This document shows, piece after piece, positions 25,081-34,087 of a stretch of 64,000 bases of DNA. Source of the stretch: Lachnoclostridium phytofermentans ISDg (GTDB taxonomy: Bacteria > Bacillota > Clostridia > Lachnospirales > Lachnospiraceae); assembly GCF_000018685.1 (NCBI RefSeq), contig NC_010001.1:636001-700000 (forward strand), in the 5' to 3' direction. The notes beneath the pieces are model-generated. The model was given only the letters and a program-made list of their open reading frames with translations, searched no databases and was not told the DNA's origin. How positions within the stretch are numbered: the stretch's first letter is position 1; each line of letters starts with the position of its first letter. The position numbers were made by a program, and so were the translations under genes.

Positions 25081-26427
25081 ATGTTTAAGAAGATTTTAGT
25101 AGCCAATCGTGGCGAAATAGCAGTACGAATTATCCGCGCCTGTAGAGAGATGGGTATTCAGACTGTTGCAATATATTCTACGGCAGATGAGCAAGCATTA
25201 CATGCCCAATTAGCCGATGAAGCTGTATGCATAGGTCCAGCATATGCGAAAGATAGTTATTTAAAGATGGAGAGAATCTTAAGTGCAACACTAGCATCTG
25301 GAGCGGAGGCAATTCATCCGGGATTCGGATTTTTATCGGAAAATAGTAAGTTTGCACAACTTTGTGAAAAATGTAATATTGCATTTATCGGACCCAATAA
25401 GGATGTAATTGATCGTATGGGAGATAAGGCATGTGCAAGAAACACCATGATGGAAGCAAAGGTTCCAGTAGTACCTGGAACCAAAGAGCCACTTCACGAG
25501 CTTAAGAGAGCGAAAGCTCTTGCAAATGAAATCGGATATCCGATTATGATCAAAGCAAGCGCCGGTGGTGGTGGTCGTGGCATGCGTATCGTACACTCAG
25601 AAGAGGAATTTGATAATCTATTTGAAACTGCAAGGCAAGAGGCGAAAAATGCTTTCGGTGACGATACTATGTATCTGGAGCGTTACATTTCTGGAGCGAG
25701 ACATATTGAATTTCAGATACTTGCTGATCAGTTCGGCAATGTAGTACATCTTGGTGAACGTGATTGTTCTGTACAAAGAAGACATCAAAAAATGATAGAA
25801 GAAGCACCGTCTGCAGCTCTTAATGAATCTCTTCGAAAAGAGATGGGAGAGGTAGCAGTTATGGCAGCAAAAGCGGCGAATTATACGAATGCAGGAACAA
25901 TTGAGTTTTTGCTAGATGATAAAGGCCGATATTATTTTATTGAGATGAATACTAGAATTCAGGTTGAGCATGGAATTACAGAGCTTGTTACCGGAATTGA
26001 TTTGATAAAGGAACAAATTAAAATTGCAGCAGGAGAGCCATTAAGCTTTAAACAGGAGGATGTAAGGATTGCGGGGCATGCAATTGAATGCAGAATAAAC
26101 GCAGAGTGTCCGGAACGAGGGTTCTTACCATCTCCTGGTACTGTGACAGAATTTCATATGCCAGGAGGGTTTGGTGTTCGCATCGATACGATGTTATATG
26201 AAGGATATACCATTCCTAGATACTATGACTCCTTGATAGCAAAAGTGATGGTGCATGATAAAACCAGAGAAGAAGCTATCGCTAAGATGCAGGGTGTCCT
26301 GGGCGAATTAATTATTGATGGTATTGAAACCAATACAGATTTTCTTTATCAGTTGATACAGAATAAACAATTTCAAACAGGAAATATAACAACCAATTTT
26401 ATAGAACAATTTCTAGGTAAAGAGTAA
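25081..26427 (+). CDS. accC: Acetyl-CoA carboxylase biotin carboxylase
   Basis: ATP-dependent carboxylation of biotin on AccB. 448 residues with the standard order: N-terminal MFKKILVANRGEIAVRIIRA, ATP-grasp with the glycine loop ASAGGGGRGMR, catalytic region HLGERDCSVQRRHQK and EMNTRIQVEHGITE, then the C-terminal domain. I chose ATG 25081 with GGGGG five bases upstream; the frame is open upstream to 25033 but lacks family sequence. Confidence 0.95.
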   Translation: MFKKILVANRGEIAVRIIRACREMGIQTVAIYSTADEQALHAQLADEAVCIGPAYAKDSYLKMERILSATLASGAEAIHPGFGFLSENSKFAQLCEKCNIAFIGPNKDVIDRMGDKACARNTMMEAKVPVVPGTKEPLHELKRAKALANEIGYPIMIKASAGGGGRGMRIVHSEEEFDNLFETARQEAKNAFGDDTMYLERYISGARHIEFQILADQFGNVVHLGERDCSVQRRHQKMIEEAPSAALNESLRKEMGEVAVMAAKAANYTNAGTIEFLLDDKGRYYFIEMNTRIQVEHGITELVTGIDLIKEQIKIAAGEPLSFKQEDVRIAGHAIECRINAECPERGFLPSPGTVTEFHMPGGFGVRIDTMLYEGYTIPRYYDSLIAKVMVHDKTREEAIAKMQGVLGELIIDGIETNTDFLYQLIQNKQFQTGNITTNFIEQFLGKE

Positions 26428-26469
26428 GTGGTATATATAAGTTAAACTAAGTTTAACTAATATTGTTGA

Positions 26470-26531
26470 TGGCGCACAAAGTTGCGACCGTTATGTGAAG
26501 GCGATAAAACGCCAGAATAGAGGTTACAATG
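26470..26531 (+). repeat. Leader repeat family B, copy B2 (before accD)
   Basis: TGGCGCACAAAGTTGC, variable middle, CGCCAGAATAGAGGTTA then ATG; close to identical to B1 at both ends. It supplies the GAGG site of accD. Confidence 0.8.
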
Positions 26532-27455
26532 GGAATGTTTAAGAAAACTGGAAACGCATCGGAGAAGGAAACCAGAAGGAATGAGAAAGTAAAGAATATC
26601 ATGAATGAACCACAGGTTCCGGATGGATTATTTCAAAAATGCGAAAAATGTGGCGAAATTATCTATGCAGAGGATATTATAGCAAATTACTATATCTGTC
26701 CAAACTGCAATAATTACTTTCGAATCGCTCCCAAAACAAGGCTTAGTATGGTTCTGGATAAAGGAAGCTTTATAGAGTACGATGTGAATCTACCAATTAG
26801 TAATCCACTTGATTTTCCAGGCTATGAAGCTAAACTTTCTCATATGAAGTCTGTCAATAATCTTGATGAAGCAGTAATTACAGGAGAAGGTAAAATTTGT
26901 GGTGCAAGTGTTTCTATCGGAGCGATGGCCTCAACTTTCTTGATGGGAAGTATGGGTGGTGTCGTTGGTGAGAAAATCACTAGACTAATTGAAAAGGCAA
27001 CAGAGAAACGTCAGCCGCTGATACTTTTTTGCTGTTCAGGCGGAGCTAGAATGCAGGAGGGAATCATATCACTTATGCAAATGGCAAAAACAAGTGCAGC
27101 CCTGAAACGTCATTCGGATGCTGGATTAATTTATATTCCGATTCTTACTGATCCATCCACTGGTGGTGTCGTTGCAAGTTTTGCAATGCTTGGCGATGTA
27201 ATTCTTGCAGAACCTGGAGCATTAATCGGATTTGCTGGTCCACGTGTTATTGAGCAGACGATTGGTCAGAAGTTACCAGAAGGATTTCAACGTGCAGAGT
27301 TTTTATTAGAGCATGGATTTGTCGATAAAATTGTAAAACGCAGCCGTTTAAAACAAGTGTTATCTTTTTTAATAAAAACAAGTATGAACCCTAGTTATGA
27401 GTCTCTCTATGAAGAAGAACAAGAAGAGACTACGGAACTGAATGAGTTTTTATAG
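26529..27455 (+). CDS. accD: Acetyl-CoA carboxylase carboxyltransferase subunit beta
   Basis: 308 residues. A zinc ribbon (Cys-x2-Cys at CEKCG and CPNCN, about 37-60), then the crotonase-like carboxyltransferase domain with CSGGARMQEG, DPSTGGVVASFAMLGD and GFAGPRVIEQT. Together with AccA it moves the carboxyl group to acetyl-CoA to give malonyl-CoA. GAGG lies five bases before the ATG. Followed by accA after 27 bases. Confidence 0.95.
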   Translation: MGMFKKTGNASEKETRRNEKVKNIMNEPQVPDGLFQKCEKCGEIIYAEDIIANYYICPNCNNYFRIAPKTRLSMVLDKGSFIEYDVNLPISNPLDFPGYEAKLSHMKSVNNLDEAVITGEGKICGASVSIGAMASTFLMGSMGGVVGEKITRLIEKATEKRQPLILFCCSGGARMQEGIISLMQMAKTSAALKRHSDAGLIYIPILTDPSTGGVVASFAMLGDVILAEPGALIGFAGPRVIEQTIGQKLPEGFQRAEFLLEHGFVDKIVKRSRLKQVLSFLIKTSMNPSYESLYEEEQEETTELNEFL

Positions 27456-27482
27456 AACTAGTGCGTGGAAATGAGGTGAGTT

Positions 27483-28382
27483 ATGGAGAATAATATATCT
27501 GCTTGGGAACGCGTAAAGATTGCAAGAGGAACAGAACGCCCAACAAGTATAGATTATATGAGTCATATATTTGATCGTTTTTTAGAATTGCATGGTGACC
27601 GCTATTGCGGAGATGATGGAGCAATTGTAGGTGGAATTGCAACCATTGACGGAATACCGGTTACTGTGATTGGACAGCAAAAAGGACGTAATATCAAGCA
27701 AAACATGAAACGCAATTTTGGTATGCCTAATCCAGAAGGATATCGTAAGGCACTGCGTCTAATGAAGCAGGCAGAAAAATTTCATCGTCCTGTTATCTGC
27801 TTTGTTGATACCCCTGGAGCATTTTGTGGTATTGAGGCTGAGATGCGAGGGCAAGGAGAGGCTATTGCGAAGAATCTATATGAGATGTCTTCCTTAAAAA
27901 CTCCAATCCTATCTATAGTGATAGGCGAAGGCGGAAGTGGGGGAGCTTTAGCACTTGCTGTTGCAGATGAGGTTTGGATGCTAGAAAATGCAACGTATTC
28001 TATTCTTTCTCCGGAAGGTTTTGCTTCTATCTTGTGGAAGGATAGTAAGAGAGCGGATGAGGCGGCAGCTATTATGAAAATAACGGCTGATGATTTATTA
28101 GAATTAAAGATTATCGATCAAGTATTCCCTGAATTATCGCTAGAAGAGACAGAGAAAGAAGCGATGTCACTTTTGGGTGATGAATCTGAACCGGTTTCTG
28201 AATTTATTACTGATATCGAGGAAAAGGATGGGGATAACGAAATAAAACGTACCTTAAACACTGGTAATATGGAACATGTTGCTTGGTCTTTAAAACAAGG
28301 TATATTAGAATTCGTTAAACGTTACTCAGATAAAGGGGAAACTCTTATAGAAACTCGTTATCAAAGATTCCGTAAATATTAA
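27483..28382 (+). CDS. accA: Acetyl-CoA carboxylase carboxyltransferase subunit alpha
   Basis: 299 residues: N-terminal helical part, then the carboxyltransferase domain with QQKGRN, FVDTPGAFCGIEAE, GEGGSGGALALA and MLENATYSILSPEG. Pairs with AccD. A variable acidic segment (about 230-260) is followed by a helical end. GAGGTG precedes the ATG. Last gene of the fatty acid operon, followed by a strong terminator. Confidence 0.95.
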   Translation: MENNISAWERVKIARGTERPTSIDYMSHIFDRFLELHGDRYCGDDGAIVGGIATIDGIPVTVIGQQKGRNIKQNMKRNFGMPNPEGYRKALRLMKQAEKFHRPVICFVDTPGAFCGIEAEMRGQGEAIAKNLYEMSSLKTPILSIVIGEGGSGGALALAVADEVWMLENATYSILSPEGFASILWKDSKRADEAAAIMKITADDLLELKIIDQVFPELSLEETEKEAMSLLGDESEPVSEFITDIEEKDGDNEIKRTLNTGNMEHVAWSLKQGILEFVKRYSDKGETLIETRYQRFRKY

Positions 28383-28423
28383 TCTTTGGTAATGATATAA
28401 AGAAACAAAATTTTGCTAGAGGT

Positions 28424-28477
28424 AAATAGGTTCTATCATTATGAATTGTCTAATGATAAAAACCTATTTATTTTTTT
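28424..28477 (+). terminator. Terminator of the fatty acid operon
   Basis: Long hairpin: AAATAGGTT / AACCTATTT with inner TATCATTA / TAATGATA, followed by seven T. Confidence 0.9.
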
Positions 28478-28503
28478 GCGTATGAATAGGAAAAATATAA
28501 TAA

Positions 28504-28710
28504 CTTTCTGCCATATAGGAATTATACAAAGATTTTCTACTATTTAGGAATTATACAATGATTTTCTACCATATAGGAACTATACAATAAGGTCCGATCA
28601 TATAGTAATTTTAATAAGTTTCGATTATATAGTAATTAACAATAAGTTTTTATCATAAAGAAATTTAGAGCAAGTTTTTAACATATAAGAAATTTTACAA
28701 TAGATTCTAA
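28504..28710. repeat. Degenerate tandem repeat, about 29-bp units
   Basis: Seven to eight diverged units of the form TTTTCTACCATATAGGAATT plus ATACAATGA. The first three are well conserved and later ones decay toward the rbr promoter. No ORF is present. Confidence 0.75.
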
Positions 28711-28712
28711 CA

Positions 28713-28741
28713 TTGACATACTTATTTTTTTAGGTTAGAAT
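28713..28741 (+). promoter_or_regulatory. Rubrerythrin promoter
   Basis: TTGACA, 17-nt spacer, TAGAAT; start of transcription would be near 28748. Confidence 0.75.
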
Positions 28742-28756
28742 AGAAAACAGGAATTT

Positions 28757-28775
28757 AATAATGATTCTCATTATA
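28757..28775 (+). promoter_or_regulatory. Fur/PerR-type box before rubrerythrin
   Basis: AATAATGATTCTCATTATA matches 15 of 19 positions of the classical Fur box (GATAATGATAATCATTATC). It lies just downstream of the -10, where a repressor would block transcription. In clostridia rubrerythrin is commonly a PerR target, so PerR is the likelier regulator. Confidence 0.7.
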
Positions 28776-28805
28776 TATTAATAACATGGAAAGGATGGTA
28801 CTATT

Positions 28806-29345
28806 ATGGCAAATTTAAAGGGAACAAAAACAGAGGCGAACTTAAAGGCAGCATTCGCTGGAGAATCCGAAGCAAGAAACAAATATACTTATTTTGCAAG
28901 TAAGGCAAAAAAAGAAGGATATGAGCAAATTGCTGCACTATTCTTAGAGACAGCAGAGAATGAGAAAGAGCATGCGAAGTTGTGGTATAAGTTATTACAT
29001 AACGGCATTGGTGATACTACACAGAATCTAAAAGATGCTGCAGCAGGTGAGAACTATGAATGGACTGATATGTATGCAGGCTTTGCAAAGGAAGCAAGAG
29101 AAGAAGGCTTTGGTCACATTGCAGATTTATTTGAAGGCGTTGCAAAGATTGAGAAGGAACATGAGGAAAGATACCTTAAGCTTCTTGAGAATGTTGAGAA
29201 AGGTCTAGTGTTCTCAAAAGATGGAGATTCCATCTGGCAGTGTAGAAATTGTGGGCATGTTATTATTGGTAAGGAAGCTCCACAGCTTTGTCCAGTTTGT
29301 GCACATCCACAGGCTTATTATCAGGTAAAAGCTGAGAATTATTAG
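28806..29345 (+). CDS. rbr: Rubrerythrin
   Basis: Peroxide-reducing di-iron protein of anaerobes. 179 residues: a four-helix di-iron domain with ESEARNKY, ENEKEH and IEKEHEERY supplying Glu/His ligands, then a C-terminal rubredoxin-like domain with Cys-x2-Cys (CRNC) and Cys-x2-Cys (CPVC). AAAGGATGG precedes the ATG. Single gene with its own promoter, Fur/PerR box and terminator, consistent with induction by peroxide or iron limitation. Confidence 0.95.
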   Translation: MANLKGTKTEANLKAAFAGESEARNKYTYFASKAKKEGYEQIAALFLETAENEKEHAKLWYKLLHNGIGDTTQNLKDAAAGENYEWTDMYAGFAKEAREEGFGHIADLFEGVAKIEKEHEERYLKLLENVEKGLVFSKDGDSIWQCRNCGHVIIGKEAPQLCPVCAHPQAYYQVKAENY

Positions 29346-29377
29346 GATTTGTTAAGTTAAGATTTAGAATTATAGAG

Positions 29378-29426
29378 AACTACCCACATGCGAAAGTGTA
29401 TACCTTTACATGCGGGTAGTTTTTTA
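29378..29426 (+). terminator. Terminator of rubrerythrin
   Basis: Stem AACTACCC / GGGTAGTT followed by six T. The rest of 29427-29551 shows nothing recognised. Confidence 0.85.
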
Positions 29427-29551
29427 TATTAGGAAATTACTGCAATTACTTAAATTTAAACCTCTACAAGGAATGTGTAATCACCCTGTGGGTTCACCAA
29501 GTAGATGTAGTCACCTAGACGAAATATATTTACCTTTTAAGTAGAAATTGG

Positions 29552-31120
29552 TTACTTGGGTTCTCTAGCATCTCCTGGGGTAATCCCCGTGACTTTTTTA
29601 TAAGCTCGATGGAAATAACTAGGGCTTTCGAATCCGACGATTCTTGATATCTCATGAATTGGGCAGTCAGAATTTTTCAATAATTCAGTAGCTATATGAA
29701 TACGCTTATTAAGAAGATATTCTGAAAAGCTAACCCCCATTTCATTTTTAAATAATCTGCTAAAGTAATTGCTATTCATATTGATATAGCTTGACATGTT
29801 ATCACAAGTAATCTCTTCTCCGATATGAGTACTGATATAAGCTAGTACTTTTTTTATTTCCGGACGGCTAGATTTATTTTCCGGTTTGGAAAGCTGTTCA
29901 AACATACAATCAATCATATCAAAAAATATCTTTTTAAAATGGTCAAAAGTGTCACCATCCAAGGAAAAGGTACAAAGATTGATTTGATATTTTTCAAGAA
30001 ATAGCCTCATATCAATTTCTAAACGACGTAAAAGTTGTTTCACAGAATTGGAATCATATTTCGTTGATTCCAAACGAGAAAATAAATCTTCTGTATATTT
30101 CTTTAAACGTATCTTATTTTGTAAACTCAAAAGATACTTAAAATCAGCACCATAGGTTTGATATAAATCAGCGATAGGATAAGCATCAAGTGGGGGCTCC
30201 GTAATAATCTGTAAAGAACCGCTATAAAAATAATAGGAGCGAAGGACTTCGTTTTGCCTGAGTATTTTTCCAATATCCTTCACGGAATGAAAAACATTGC
30301 TAAAGCAAGCGGATAAAGGTAGGCGTAAAAAGGAAGTAGCATTGGATATTAATTTCTTAATCAATTGCTGCACAGTATTGGTGGAAATGAGGGTATCATC
30401 ATAAAGAATTCCAAACGCACCCCTGTTGTAAGGGAAAAGAATAATTCCATCTCTATTATCAATAGTTTCTTCCATTACATTTAGAAAAGCAAATTTTAAA
30501 AGGCTGTATTCTTTAATTGGGTGATCGGTGATGACACTTTCTAAGTTATCAATGTACAGTGATATTATTCTCATGTTTTTTTCAGGAAGTTTAACATTCA
30601 TTTTTTTAGCCTGATGAAGTATCTCCTGATCCCGTGCTAGTATTCCTTCCGATATATCGGAGAAAAACTGTTCTAACAGAATGAATTTATTAGCTTTTAG
30701 TTTATGGATAGCGTCTTCAAAAGATGTTTGCTGCTGACGTTCTTCAACAAACTTTCTTCGAAACTGTTCCAAGGTATTAATCAAACTTTCTTTTGTAAGA
30801 GTGTGTTTTAGAATATAATCATCTGCCTCCAATTTAATTGCCTCTCTCGCATAATTAAAATCTTCATTACAGCTAATGATAATACTTTTAATACCAGATT
30901 TAAATTCCTTTGCTGATTTGATTAAGTCGAGACCATTCATTTTCGGCATTGTAATATCTGTGATTATCAAATCGGGTGATTTTTCTTTTACAATGTTAAG
31001 TGCCTCGGCTCCATTCTCTGCCTTACCTACAATAAGGTATCCGTAATCTTCCCAAGCGATGATATGAAGTAAGCCATTTAACATTTCAATATCGTCTTCT
31101 ACAATAATTGTTCTAATCAA
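29552..31120 (-). CDS. YesN-like response regulator (AraC-type)
   Basis: 522 residues: a receiver domain (1-about 120; acidic VEDD, phospho-acceptor Asp55 in LIITDITMPKMNG, and Lys in DDYILKH), a long middle region with no recognised fold (about 130-410), and a C-terminal AraC double helix-turn-helix (about 420-522; YINMNSNYFSRLFKNEMGVSF, then the PSYFHRAYKKVTGITP signature). It should activate the sugar transport genes that start on the opposite strand. Its ATG overlaps the stop of the sensor kinase gene by four bases, so they are translationally coupled. Confidence 0.93.
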   Translation of the reverse strand: MIRTIIVEDDIEMLNGLLHIIAWEDYGYLIVGKAENGAEALNIVKEKSPDLIITDITMPKMNGLDLIKSAKEFKSGIKSIIISCNEDFNYAREAIKLEADDYILKHTLTKESLINTLEQFRRKFVEERQQQTSFEDAIHKLKANKFILLEQFFSDISEGILARDQEILHQAKKMNVKLPEKNMRIISLYIDNLESVITDHPIKEYSLLKFAFLNVMEETIDNRDGIILFPYNRGAFGILYDDTLISTNTVQQLIKKLISNATSFLRLPLSACFSNVFHSVKDIGKILRQNEVLRSYYFYSGSLQIITEPPLDAYPIADLYQTYGADFKYLLSLQNKIRLKKYTEDLFSRLESTKYDSNSVKQLLRRLEIDMRLFLEKYQINLCTFSLDGDTFDHFKKIFFDMIDCMFEQLSKPENKSSRPEIKKVLAYISTHIGEEITCDNMSSYINMNSNYFSRLFKNEMGVSFSEYLLNKRIHIATELLKNSDCPIHEISRIVGFESPSYFHRAYKKVTGITPGDAREPK

Positions 31121-32901
31121 ATCGATTCTTCCTTTCGATCATTATAAATATCATGAGATGGGAGCCATAACTCAACGGTTGTTCCTTGATTAATGCTACT
31201 GGTTATTTTAATCCCATATTTATCACCAAAATATATCTTTATACGTTCATCAATATTTTTAATTCCAATACCAGAGAATTTAAATTCTTTTTTGTTTTTT
31301 CCATCGAATGAATTAAGGTCCATTCCGGCGCCATTGTCAATGATTGATAGAATCATAAACTGGTCTTCTGTTCTGCTACTTATCTCAATAATTCCTTCGC
31401 TATCTATATTTTCAAATCCGTGTATAATAGAGTTTTCAACAATAGGCTGTAAAAGTAGTTTTGGAATGTGGTAAGTCAAAAGTTCCTCTGGTAAATTACA
31501 GATCAGTTCAAATTGTGTAGAATGTCTCATTTGTATGATGAGGGCATAACTTCTTAAAGTATTAATTTCTTCCGATATGGTAATTAGGTCATTCTCTTTT
31601 ACTATTGTCATTCTTAGTAAGTTTGATAAAGCAAGGACCATATCTGCTACCTTTTGGTTATTATTATTGATGCCTGCCCATCGTATTGTATTTAGGGTAT
31701 TGAATAAAAAATGCGGGCTGATTTGAGATTGCAGGAATTTCATATCACTTTCCCGTTTCTTTTTCTCTTTTTCTTGATTATCCTGAATTAGCTTATAGAT
31801 ATTTTCCCGCATAATATAAAAGGTATTTTCCAGAATTCCGATTTCATCCATTCGTTTTTTTGGCGGTTCTTCAATAGGGGATTCAAAGTTAGTATCAAGC
31901 ATCTTCTTACTTAATCGATGTATCGGATTAACTAGATTTTTAGCAATTAAAGCAGATATAAATAAATACAGCAAAATAAAAAAGAAATTAAATAGCAAAA
32001 GGCGATTTGTAGTGACTCGAAGCTGTTTTGTTATGGAATCATAAGATTTTACGTCTATAATTGTCATAGAATCCAAGTGAGAATAAGAAATAATATTCTC
32101 TGAGTCGCCTTTTGTAATAAAATAACCCTTAGGCTCTTCGGGGATGTTAGTGCTTATAATATCTGATAAGGGTTTACCAATCCATTCTTTTTGGTTGGAG
32201 GAGATTACGATATTATTTTTATCTATTACTGCTCGTTGCGTCTTTGGTTGTTCACTGGAAGAGACGGTTAAATTACTTAGTTCGATTTCTGGTATACTGA
32301 TAATAAAAGTACCGTATAATTTCTTTCCTGAATTATCGTATATATTTTTTACAAGAGTTAAGATATACGGATAGGCTTTTTTATCACTGTCAATATAATT
32401 TTCATCAAGAAAGCTCCAGATAAAACCAGGAGACTTATTCTGCAGGTTAGCTGGTGTGTATTTTTCAAGGAAAGCAGAAGAACTAGGGCCACTGCTGTTC
32501 CAATTTGTATAACGATTACCGGATTTAGTGATTACCGTAATGTAACACCTTGTCCCCATCATATTATAAGCAATATTTTCAATAAAGCTGTTAAATTTAT
32601 TTATCCGATCTAAATTTTTCAAGTTATCCGCAGTTGTTTCATCTTCAATGAGACCTTTGATATTTTTATCTGAATTTACAAACAATGCGATGGAGGTCAT
32701 TCGCTTTAATAGAGTATTAATATTATCGGAAGCCATCTGTAAAGAACTCATGGTTTCAGAAGATAGCTGTCCAACAATCAGATTTTTGCTGGATTGTTCT
32801 GCAATTAAGTAGGAGGTTATTTGAGGTAATATGATGATAATAACGAAGGCAGCTAAGAGTTTTTTATATATGCTGATATTTGATAATTTAAATCGTTCCA
32901 T
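31117..32901 (-). CDS. YesM-like sensor histidine kinase
   Basis: 594 residues. A membrane helix at about 13-35, an extracellular sensing domain of the dCache type (about 36-285), a second helix (about 296-318), a HAMP domain, then a His_kinase domain with SQISPHFLFNTLNTIRW (acceptor His) and a HATPase_c domain with PIVENSIIHG and DNGAGMD. I start at ATG 32901, preceded by AGAGG; a GTG nine codons upstream is a weaker option. It would sense an extracellular sugar, possibly through the binding protein, and signal to the adjacent YesN-like regulator. Confidence 0.92.
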   Translation of the reverse strand: MERFKLSNISIYKKLLAAFVIIIILPQITSYLIAEQSSKNLIVGQLSSETMSSLQMASDNINTLLKRMTSIALFVNSDKNIKGLIEDETTADNLKNLDRINKFNSFIENIAYNMMGTRCYITVITKSGNRYTNWNSSGPSSSAFLEKYTPANLQNKSPGFIWSFLDENYIDSDKKAYPYILTLVKNIYDNSGKKLYGTFIISIPEIELSNLTVSSSEQPKTQRAVIDKNNIVISSNQKEWIGKPLSDIISTNIPEEPKGYFITKGDSENIISYSHLDSMTIIDVKSYDSITKQLRVTTNRLLLFNFFFILLYLFISALIAKNLVNPIHRLSKKMLDTNFESPIEEPPKKRMDEIGILENTFYIMRENIYKLIQDNQEKEKKKRESDMKFLQSQISPHFLFNTLNTIRWAGINNNNQKVADMVLALSNLLRMTIVKENDLITISEEINTLRSYALIIQMRHSTQFELICNLPEELLTYHIPKLLLQPIVENSIIHGFENIDSEGIIEISSRTEDQFMILSIIDNGAGMDLNSFDGKNKKEFKFSGIGIKNIDERIKIYFGDKYGIKITSSINQGTTVELWLPSHDIYNDRKEESI

Positions 32902-33185
32902 GTTACCTCTTTTCTGGTGCTTAAGCACTTTTTCATGACGTTGTGTCTTTATTAAGCTTTATTTAGTATAGCACGTTTCATTCGAATGTGTAGTGGATTT
33001 TTATAAGAAGTAATTATTGGGCATAATGAAGTAAGAAAAGGACATTTTATTAATGAAATGACCATGCTATGATGGATGTAGTTAGTTGATACGCAGGCTT
33101 TCTGTACGATTGATTTTTCATACCAAATTCTAAGAATGACATCGTAAGGGTAGCTTGGAGAGATCAATGTAGGAAGGAGTTAGTT

Positions 33186-34076
33186 ATGAAGAAAAAAATG
33201 AGTAAAGAAGCCCTGGCAGCCATACTTTTTCTAGCACCTAGTTTTTTGGGCTTTTTAGTCTTCTTTTTATTTCCAGTCCTGTTTTCTCTAATTTTAAGTT
33301 TTGCAAAATGGGATATGGCATCGGGTATCAGCAGCATAAAGTTTGTCGGATTAAAAAACTTCAAAATTATTTTTAAAGATCTCTGGTTTACGGATTCTAT
33401 GAAAAATAGTATTGTGTTTACTGTAACGACTGTGGTAATTGGAGTTTCCATAGCCTTAATTCTTGCAGTAATTCTAACGAGAGCAGCTTATTTTAAGAAT
33501 ACGCTAAAGGCTATGATGTTTTTACCGTATATATCAAGTACTGTAGCGATTGCAATTGTATGGATGATTGTTTTGCAACCGAAGTACGGACCAGTAAATC
33601 AATTTTTACTCAGTATTGGGGTTAATAAGCCACCAAACTGGTTAGCTGATATGAAATGGGCAATGCCTGCATTGATTGCGATGTATATATGGCAAAACTT
33701 AGGTTATAACATGGTGGTCTATATCGCTGGTCTTAGTTCTGTACCTACTGATTTATATGAAGCAGCGGAAATTGATGGGGCAGGTGCGTTTAGTAAATTT
33801 AGGTTTATTACTATTCCGATGGTATCGCCGACTACTTTCTTTTTAGTTATTATGGGAATTATTAATTCCTTTAAGGTATTTGATCAGGTCAATGTTCTTA
33901 CTCAAGGAGGTCCTGGAACCTCTACTACTGTACTTGCTTTATATATCTATAGAGAAGCTTTTAAATTCTATGATATGGGCAGTGCTAGTTCTGCAGCTTG
34001 GATTATGTTTGTTATTATCTTTATAGTAACTATAATACAATGGATTGGTCAGAGAAAATGGGTAACCTATGAGTAA
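33186..34076 (+). CDS. Sugar ABC transporter permease (UgpA/LacF type)
   Basis: 296 residues with six predicted membrane helices and the coupling EAA loop EAAEIDGAGAFSKFRFITIP near the C-terminus. One half of the membrane channel of a CUT1-type oligosaccharide importer. AGGAG precedes the ATG. First gene of the sugar locus, divergent from the two-component genes; the 284-base gap 32902-33185 must hold both promoters but none stands out. The second permease follows after 11 bases. Confidence 0.94.
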   Translation: MKKKMSKEALAAILFLAPSFLGFLVFFLFPVLFSLILSFAKWDMASGISSIKFVGLKNFKIIFKDLWFTDSMKNSIVFTVTTVVIGVSIALILAVILTRAAYFKNTLKAMMFLPYISSTVAIAIVWMIVLQPKYGPVNQFLLSIGVNKPPNWLADMKWAMPALIAMYIWQNLGYNMVVYIAGLSSVPTDLYEAAEIDGAGAFSKFRFITIPMVSPTTFFLVIMGIINSFKVFDQVNVLTQGGPGTSTTVLALYIYREAFKFYDMGSASSAAWIMFVIIFIVTIIQWIGQRKWVTYE

Positions 34077-34087
34077 GGAGAAAGAAA

